Shown piece by piece: positions 9,327-13,353 of a stretch of DNA of 13,353 nt. The DNA lies in contig JARDZO010000190.1 of NCBI GenBank assembly GCA_029240815.1, positions 1 through 13,353 on the forward strand, in the 5' to 3' direction. Origin of the DNA: Brevibacillus sp. (lineage in GTDB: Bacteria; Bacillota; Bacilli; Brevibacillales; Brevibacillaceae). Each line of letters starts with the position of its first letter. Position 1 is the stretch's first letter. A program made the position numbers and the translations under genes. The notes below the pieces were generated by a model. The model had not been told where the DNA came from. It saw nothing but the letters and a program-made list of their open reading frames with translations, and searched no databases.

Positions 9327-9387
9327 ACCCCTTTGGTTGTCGTTAGAAAAACCTCTATCGAGGCTTATTCCTGATTCTAATACGTTT

Positions 9388-9423
9388 AAAAGCGACCTGA
9401 CACATGGCCGAGGTCGCTTTTTT
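9388..9423 (-). terminator. Hairpin between yabA and trmN6, possible terminator
   Basis: An 11-bp perfect stem, arms 9388-9398 and 9411-9421 with GCGACCT core. On the minus strand it is followed by only TTTTAAACG; on the plus strand by six T residues. A second small hairpin, CCTC-GATA-GAGG followed by five T residues on the minus strand, lies at 9347-9363. Partial termination or attenuation between yabA and trmN6 is plausible. Confidence 0.5.
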
Positions 9424-9444
9424 CATCCGGTTTTGGTTCACCGT

Positions 9445-9816
9445 TTATTTTTGAGGGCCTCCGCTTAAAAACGACAAGCAGAATAAACAATCGCCTTCTT
9501 TACGCAAGCTGCCAAAATGGACATTGCAGATATGAAACCCTTCTGCGTAGAGACGAGCCAGGTTGTCATAACCCTCTCCGACGACTGCTTTCTTGACCTT
9601 CTCCTGGGCAACAGGACGTGTTCCCTTTTGCTTGGGAGAAGAGCTTGTTTTTTTTCTGTCCAGTCGGTTGCGAAGGTGCTGGTTTTCAACGAGTAATTGG
9701 GCATTTTCCTCCATCAAAACGACGATGACGTCTTTTAATTCACCGATCTCTTTATAAAGGTCCCCAATTCGTTCTTCAATGCTCGCCATTTTGACGAAGA
9801 TTTCCCGTTTGTCCAC
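9445..9816 (-). CDS. yabA: Replication initiation control protein YabA
   Basis: 123 residues. YabA binds DnaA and the DnaN sliding clamp and limits over-initiation of replication. The N-terminal part (about 1-55) is a leucine-rich coiled coil, which makes a tetramerisation bundle in B. subtilis. A lysine-rich linker (about 56-78) leads to the conserved [20 protein letters not shown] (80-99). The zinc-binding C-terminal domain shows H95, C97, C110 and C113 in HICNVH and CLFC. The start is GTG with GAGAGGTGA about five bases upstream. It lies 28 bases after ricT, following the usual order holB-ricT-yabA, so a clamp-loader gene, a developmental factor and a replication brake share a transcript. 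Confidence 0.96.
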   Translation of the reverse strand: MDKREIFVKMASIEERIGDLYKEIGELKDVIVVLMEENAQLLVENQHLRNRLDRKKTSSSPKQKGTRPVAQEKVKKAVVGEGYDNLARLYAEGFHICNVHFGSLRKEGDCLFCLSFLSGGPQK

Positions 9817-9844
9817 TAGCTCACCTCTCCCCTACTCCCACGTT

Positions 9845-10660
9845 TTATTCAAAAGTGGGATGCCCTATCGCAATCTCATCTAGCCCAAACTCTGTGATCT
9901 TTTTATCGATCGAAAGTTCTACTTGAACTGAATGATCGAGTACATTGACGGAAACAACTCGCCCATTCCCCATCGGGGTGTTGACGACTTTTCCGATGTC
10001 AGGCATTTCATCACGTGTACTCTCGTAGTTGTCGTTCTCGTATTTTAAACAGCACATCAATCTGCCGCAAAGTCCGGAGATCTTAGCTGGATTCAACGAA
10101 AGGTTTTGGTCTTTGGCCATTTTAATGGATACTGGCTCAAAATCGCCTAGGAACGTGGAACAGCACAACAATCGTCCACAAGGTCCGATTCCGCCCAGCA
10201 TCTTGGCTTCGTCACGTACACCAATCTGGCGAAGTTCGATACGAGTACGGAATACAGAAGCCAGGTCTTTTACGAGCTCACGGAAATCAACTCGACCATC
10301 TGCAGTGAAATAGAAGATGATCTTATTGCGATCGAACGTATACTCTACATCGACCAGCTTCATATCCAGCTTGTGTTCCCTGATCTTGGTCTGACAGACG
10401 GAGAATGCATTTTTGGCGGCCTGCTTGTTCTCGTCCACCTGTTTTGCATCCTTATCGTCAGCGACGCGGATCACTTTTTTCAACGGCAACACGACATCGG
10501 AATCAGCTACCTGCTTCTTTCCGATTACAACCTTGCCATATTCAACCCCACGCGCCGTCTCCACGATGACGGTACAATCTTTTTCGATCGGCAGTCGGTC
10601 AGGGTCGAAGTAATATATTTTGCCCGCTTTTTTAAAGCGAACTCCAACAACCTCATACAA
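9845..10660 (-). CDS. ricT: RicT (YaaT), PSP1-domain subunit of the Fe-S RicAFT (Y-) complex
   Basis: 271 residues. In B. subtilis RicT works with RicA and RicF, promotes RNase Y-dependent mRNA maturation, and is needed for sporulation, competence and biofilm formation. The PSP1 core (about 100-220) is strongly conserved: FYFTADGRVDFRELVKDLAS, RQIGVRDEAKMLGGIGPCGR and MAKDQNLSLNPAKISGLCGR. Six cysteines lie in two matching clusters, C161/C166/C167 and C198/C203/C204, which fits the reported iron-sulfur cluster binding. The start is TTG, supported by AGGAGGG seven bases upstream and by homologues beginning MYxVxGVRFKKAGKIYYFDP. The start codon lies two bases after the stop of the holB 3' fragment, implying coupling. 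Confidence 0.96.
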   Translation of the reverse strand: MYEVVGVRFKKAGKIYYFDPDRLPIEKDCTVIVETARGVEYGKVVIGKKQVADSDVVLPLKKVIRVADDKDAKQVDENKQAAKNAFSVCQTKIREHKLDMKLVDVEYTFDRNKIIFYFTADGRVDFRELVKDLASVFRTRIELRQIGVRDEAKMLGGIGPCGRLLCCSTFLGDFEPVSIKMAKDQNLSLNPAKISGLCGRLMCCLKYENDNYESTRDEMPDIGKVVNTPMGNGRVVSVNVLDHSVQVELSIDKKITEFGLDEIAIGHPTFE

Positions 10661-10662
10661 GG

Positions 10663-11004
10663 TTATCCCTCCTGGATTTGAAGAACCAACCGCTCAAGAG
10701 CCAACTGTACGTTGGCATTTCGCTCTATCCGATTTTTCGTCTCCATGACCAAATCTATCCCGTGCAAGAGCTCAGCTTTTGTCCATACCAGTGCTTGTCC
10801 TTGCAGCACATCCTGTTGGTCGCTGTTAATGAGATGGGCATGCCTGCCTACTTGCACATACAGGATATCGCGCAGCCAAAGGATGAGCAAATCTAAAAAG
10901 AGGGGTAGTTCCTCTTTAATTTTGTCGCTCTTTTGCAACATATCATGGATGGTAAAAAGCGCAGACGAATTGCGTTGTTTGCACTCCTGAATCAATTGTA
11001 TCAC
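10663..11004 (-). CDS. holB: DNA polymerase III delta' subunit, C-terminal fragment (out of frame with the N-terminal part)
   Basis: 113 residues if read from a GTG at 11004; the same frame is open back to 11103 and reads ESFAQLRNLVIQLIQECKQR across the junction, which looks like authentic HolB sequence. It corresponds to the C-terminal helical domain that forms the clamp-loader collar. No strong ribosome binding site precedes the GTG, so it is more likely the severed end of holB than a separate gene. Adding one base between 11015 and 11103 would restore a 323-residue protein, close to the B. subtilis HolB length. It ends two bases before the ricT start codon. Confidence 0.75.
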   Translation of the reverse strand: MIQLIQECKQRNSSALFTIHDMLQKSDKIKEELPLFLDLLILWLRDILYVQVGRHAHLINSDQQDVLQGQALVWTKAELLHGIDLVMETKNRIERNANVQLALERLVLQIQEG

Positions 11005-11012
11005 TAGATTTC

Positions 11013-11633
11013 TCAGCTGTGCAAACGATTCTGATTGGCTGCTTCTTCCACATTTGTCGTAATGTGGGAAGCAACCTGTGCCATTCCCGCCAAAACGCCT
11101 TCTCTACGTAGTTCCCCGGCGATTGCTTCTGCAGAAAGCGGGGAAAATTGAATGATTTGGCAACGCGACAAGATGGTAGGTAATATTGCATGACTGTGTT
11201 CCGTCAACAAGAGGGCGAGTACGCCAGCTGGTGGTTCCTCCAAAAACTTGAGCAGACTGTTGGCAGCCTGAGTCGTCATTTTTTCGACGTGTTCGATAAT
11301 GTAAACCTTGTGATGGGACTCTACCGCCCTCATCGCCATCTCCTTTTGCAAAGCACGGATTTGGTCGATTTTGATAGAAGCCCCATCCGGCGTAATAAAC
11401 ATTACATCGGGATGATTGCCTCCCTCGATGCGTCTGCATGTAATACAGGCCCCGCAGGCGTCAGCCTCCCTTTCCGGACAAAACAGGGATTTCGCCAGAT
11501 GCAGGGCCATCTGCTTTTTGCCCGCGCCCTTGGGACCGGTCAGCAAATAAGCGTGTGCCAGCCGGTCGTTGCGCAAGCTATGGTACAGCAGTTCCGAGGC
11601 TCGAGGCTGCTGGGTAAATTGAGTCCATGTCAT
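11013..11633 (-). CDS. holB: DNA polymerase III delta' subunit, N-terminal part truncated by a frameshift
   Basis: 206 residues; family members are usually near 330. Delta' is part of the clamp loader that places the DnaN ring on primed DNA. Visible: P-loop-like GPKGAGKK (33-40), a zinc module with C52, C60, C63 and C66, the Walker B region KVYIIEHVEKM (109-119), NSLLKFLEEPP (125-135) and the arginine-finger ILSRCQ (154-159). Domains I and II are complete, but after about residue 199 (VEEAAN) the frame runs into a stop, and the rest of HolB continues in another frame. The start ATG has only a weak AGGTG-type site. It follows yaaR by 18 bases. As holB is essential in B. subtilis, a base missing from the sequence is the simplest explanation; recoding or true splitting are alternatives. 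Confidence 0.9.
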   Translation of the reverse strand: MTWTQFTQQPRASELLYHSLRNDRLAHAYLLTGPKGAGKKQMALHLAKSLFCPEREADACGACITCRRIEGGNHPDVMFITPDGASIKIDQIRALQKEMAMRAVESHHKVYIIEHVEKMTTQAANSLLKFLEEPPAGVLALLLTEHSHAILPTILSRCQIIQFSPLSAEAIAGELRREGVLAGMAQVASHITTNVEEAANQNRLHS

Positions 11634-11651
11634 GGTTCATTCAACACCTAA

Positions 11652-12098
11652 CTAAAAGTACAGGTTGATCAGCATACCGCGAATTTCACCAATGCGGGCT
11701 AACAAGTCAATCATAGGGGCTTGGTCGCTGAGCAGCTCATCTGTGAGTTTGAGCAGCTCCGTATCCACCTCTTTGACGATCTTGTACAGCCTGCTGCGGC
11801 CTCGCCGATTCATCCCCCGTCGATCGTCCAGGGCGATACCGTACGTAACGGCCTCCTCCATGAACTGTTTGACGAGATTTTTATAGGAATAAAAGTCGCG
11901 CACGGAGCGGGAACGAGCGAGAATCTGTCCTTGCTTGTCGATATCAGACAGCAGCCTGTTCAACCGCTCCTGCGACATGCGTTCGTCTTCACCTTGAACC
12001 ATCGTGCCAAAATTCAGCTTTTCCAGCTGAGGGTTTCTCCGTGTATCTGAAGCTTTTACCATGTCGAGTTTAGGCCGCAGACCATCGCTGATTTTCAT
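11652..12098 (-). CDS. yaaR: YaaR family protein (DUF327), function unknown
   Basis: 148 residues. No catalytic motif is visible. The protein is helical and charged, with a conserved core LARSRSVRDFYSYKNLVKQF (60-79), EEAVTYGIAL (81-90) and a basic RRGMNRRGRSRLYKIV segment (93-108), ending in RIGEIRGMLINLYF. The pattern matches DUF327/YaaR of Bacillales, which lies between yaaQ and holB in the same order in B. subtilis. The start ATG has CACCTCC (complement of GGAGGTG) at 12104-12110, five bases away. The gene is followed by holB after 18 bases. Conserved position beside clamp-loader and thymidylate kinase genes hints at a DNA-related role, but nothing in the sequence proves it. Confidence 0.88.
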   Translation of the reverse strand: MKISDGLRPKLDMVKASDTRRNPQLEKLNFGTMVQGEDERMSQERLNRLLSDIDKQGQILARSRSVRDFYSYKNLVKQFMEEAVTYGIALDDRRGMNRRGRSRLYKIVKEVDTELLKLTDELLSDQAPMIDLLARIGEIRGMLINLYF

Positions 12099-12201
12099 TT
12101 CGCCACCTCCGCATCCAATCCGTGGGGTCTGGTTTCATCCCCATGAGATTCAGTATATACGAAAGCCGCGAAAAAAGAGAGCAGGAACTACTTAGCGATA
12201 G

Positions 12202-12531
12202 TTAGAAGGAGTGGAATTCTCCTACATCGAGCACGAACACGGCAGCTCCGCCTACCTGCACTTCGAGTGGGTAGGGCATGAACGAGTCTACTGCATTGCT
12301 AAGTGGGGAAACAGGAGTGACCATCTGTTTGCGGGATTTGCAATTATGAGCAATGATGTCGATTACTTCCGGCACGCTTTCGTCAGACGTACCGATCAAG
12401 AATGTTGTGTTACCAGCGCGCAAAAAGCTACCGGTACTGGCAAGCTTAGTAGCACGAAACCCTTTTTTCACCAGCTGTTGAGACAGACGACCGCTATCTT
12501 TGTCTTGGACGACCGCAACTACCATTTTCAT
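12202..12531 (-). CDS. darA: Cyclic di-AMP-binding PII-like protein DarA (YaaQ/PstA)
   Basis: 109 residues, the same length as B. subtilis DarA. It is a trimeric PII-like receptor for c-di-AMP; its downstream targets are not well known. The fold-defining MKMVVAVVQDKDSGRL start, the RATKLASTGSFLRAGNTT region (26-43) and the C-terminal PYPLEVQVGGAAVFVLDV are clear. Residues reported from memory as ligand contacts in homologues are present: R26, T28, F36, L37, N41 and G47. The ATG has AAGGGTGA about six bases upstream. It sits 138 bases after tmk and 103 before yaaR. A TATAAT lies upstream on the minus strand (12637-12632) but no matching -35, so I do not call a promoter. Confidence 0.95.
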   Translation of the reverse strand: MKMVVAVVQDKDSGRLSQQLVKKGFRATKLASTGSFLRAGNTTFLIGTSDESVPEVIDIIAHNCKSRKQMVTPVSPLSNAVDSFMPYPLEVQVGGAAVFVLDVGEFHSF

Positions 12532-12669
12532 CGGCTATCACCCTTTCCGCAAATAATCATCCCTTAGGGGGTACTTGTTGTTTCATTGTATGATAAACAT
12601 GTGGGCGTGGTACGATATTCTTCCTAAACATATTATACAGCATGTACGTTACGAAACGGTACTGTCACC

Positions 12670-13305
12670 TTACAATCTGGCTGTCAATGCTTCCAGAGCA
12701 TCCTGATAAACCTGCTCCATCGACTGGCCTGCATCAATCACGAGGAAACGTTTGGGATCACGCGCCATTGCTAATTGATAGCCTTCTCTGACCAGCTCAT
12801 GGAACTTCATGCCTTCCAGATCCAGACGATTTACTTCTCGTCCTCTCGCTGCATTAATCCTCGCGAGCCCCACTTCAGGCAAAACGTCGAAAAACAACGT
12901 CAGCTGCGGCATGCAGTCTCCAACTGCAAATTTGTTGATGGCATATACCTCATCGATTCCCAGACCGCGAGCATGTCCCTGGTAAGCGAGACTACTGTCA
13001 ATAAACCGGTCGCAGAGCACCAGCTTTCCCGCCGCAAGTGCAGGGAGTACCTTCTCCGCCAGATGCTGCCCTCGTGCTGCCGCATACAACAACGCTTCCG
13101 TCCGTTTATCCATTTGCGTGTGTGCCGGATTCAAAATGATTTCGCGAATCTGCTCGGCTATGTCGATGCCGCCTGGCTCTCTCGTGAGGAGCACATCGAC
13201 TCCACGTGCCTTCAGCTCCTCATACAGCCGTGCAATAATCGTGGATTTTCCCGCTCCCTCACCACCTTCCACGGTGATAAATCGACCTTTTCGTCCTGTT
13301 GTCAC
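12670..13305 (-). CDS. tmk: Thymidylate kinase
   Basis: 211 residues. Phosphorylates dTMP to dTDP with ATP, an essential step in dTTP supply. The P-loop GGEGAGKST lies at 14-22, the TREPGG segment at 41-46, the DRF motif at 99-101, [15 protein letters not shown] at 104-118 and the LID region with [11 protein letters not shown] near 154-164. The start is GTG (13305-13303), chosen because GGAAGGAG (13313-13320) lies seven bases upstream and the resulting length matches the family (B. subtilis 212); an ATG at 13344 would add 13 unconserved residues. It heads the visible part of the minus-strand cluster, in the order tmk-yaaQ-yaaR-holB as in B. subtilis. Whatever lies upstream is outside the window. 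Confidence 0.96.
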   Translation of the reverse strand: MTTGRKGRFITVEGGEGAGKSTIIARLYEELKARGVDVLLTREPGGIDIAEQIREIILNPAHTQMDKRTEALLYAAARGQHLAEKVLPALAAGKLVLCDRFIDSSLAYQGHARGLGIDEVYAINKFAVGDCMPQLTLFFDVLPEVGLARINAARGREVNRLDLEGMKFHELVREGYQLAMARDPKRFLVIDAGQSMEQVYQDALEALTARL

Positions 13306-13353
13306 TTTTATGCTCCTTCCGCTAACCACCTGTTGTAAGGCCATTGATTGATT

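Noticed and set aside
9347..9363. Small hairpin CCTC-GATA-GAGG with five T residues as a separate terminator
   Set aside because: A stem of four strong pairs is weak, and it sits just before trmN6 within the same apparent operon. Mentioned only as a possible attenuator.
10943..11191. Minus-strand frame of 82 codons spanning the holB junction as a real overlapping gene
   Set aside because: It is the third frame at the frameshift, has no conserved features, and neither holB half uses it.
12632..12660. TATAAT upstream of darA as a sigma-A promoter
   Set aside because: The -10 is exact, but no hexamer at 16-18 bases resembles TTGACA and there is no extended -10. A quasi-palindrome around 12641-12660 is imperfect.
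13306..13353. Possible 3' end of an upstream minus-strand gene (frame ending [11 protein letters not shown] then TAA)
   Set aside because: Only 14 residues are visible and other frames are equally short; too little to support a gene call.

Overview
The window is a housekeeping stretch of a Gram-positive, endospore-forming bacterium of the Bacillales. Gene content and order follow the tmk-to-veg part of the Bacillus subtilis chromosome near the origin. The diverged protein sequences and the cysteine-containing AbrB tail suggest Brevibacillus or another Paenibacillaceae rather than Bacillus itself. That placement is inference from recalled sequences, not from a search. I see no mobile element, CRISPR array, rRNA or tRNA.

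Layout. All genes except abrB are on the minus strand, so transcription runs from high to low coordinates. From the right edge: tmk (thymidylate kinase), darA/yaaQ (c-di-AMP-binding PII-like protein), yaaR, holB (clamp-loader delta', split by an apparent one-base frameshift), ricT/yaaT, yabA (replication initiation control), trmN6/yabB (tRNA methyltransferase), yazA (GIY-YIG protein) and rsmI (16S rRNA 2'-O-methyltransferase). The last three overlap. A bidirectional terminator pair at 7344-7418 separates them from abrB, the only plus-strand gene. abrB has a consensus promoter followed by tandem Spo0A boxes. Divergent from abrB is metS, behind a complete methionine T-box leader, then tatD and a strong terminator. 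yabE (cell-wall G5/3D-domain protein) has its own consensus promoter. rnmV and rsmA form a tight pair with a terminator. The 5' two thirds of veg reach the left edge, driven by two tandem consensus sigma-A promoters.

How the genes work together. The set covers replication and nucleotide supply (tmk, holB, yabA), RNA processing and modification (rnmV, rsmA, rsmI, trmN6, metS) and developmental or envelope control (abrB, ricT, darA, yabE, veg). RNase M5 matures 5S rRNA, and RsmA and RsmI methylate 16S rRNA, so the lower half is partly a ribosome-maturation block.

Most worth checking: (1) a plus-strand ECF-sigma-type promoter just past the 3' end of yabE, aimed antisense into it, matching an arrangement known in B. 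subtilis; (2) a cluster of four TGTCGA (0A-box-like) hexamers upstream of yabE and related sites in the metS-abrB divergent region; (3) the holB frameshift; (4) an AbrB whose C-terminal region carries two CxxC pairs; (5) the absence of yabG between rsmA and veg. I found no convincing wholly new system; the novelty lies in regulatory architecture.
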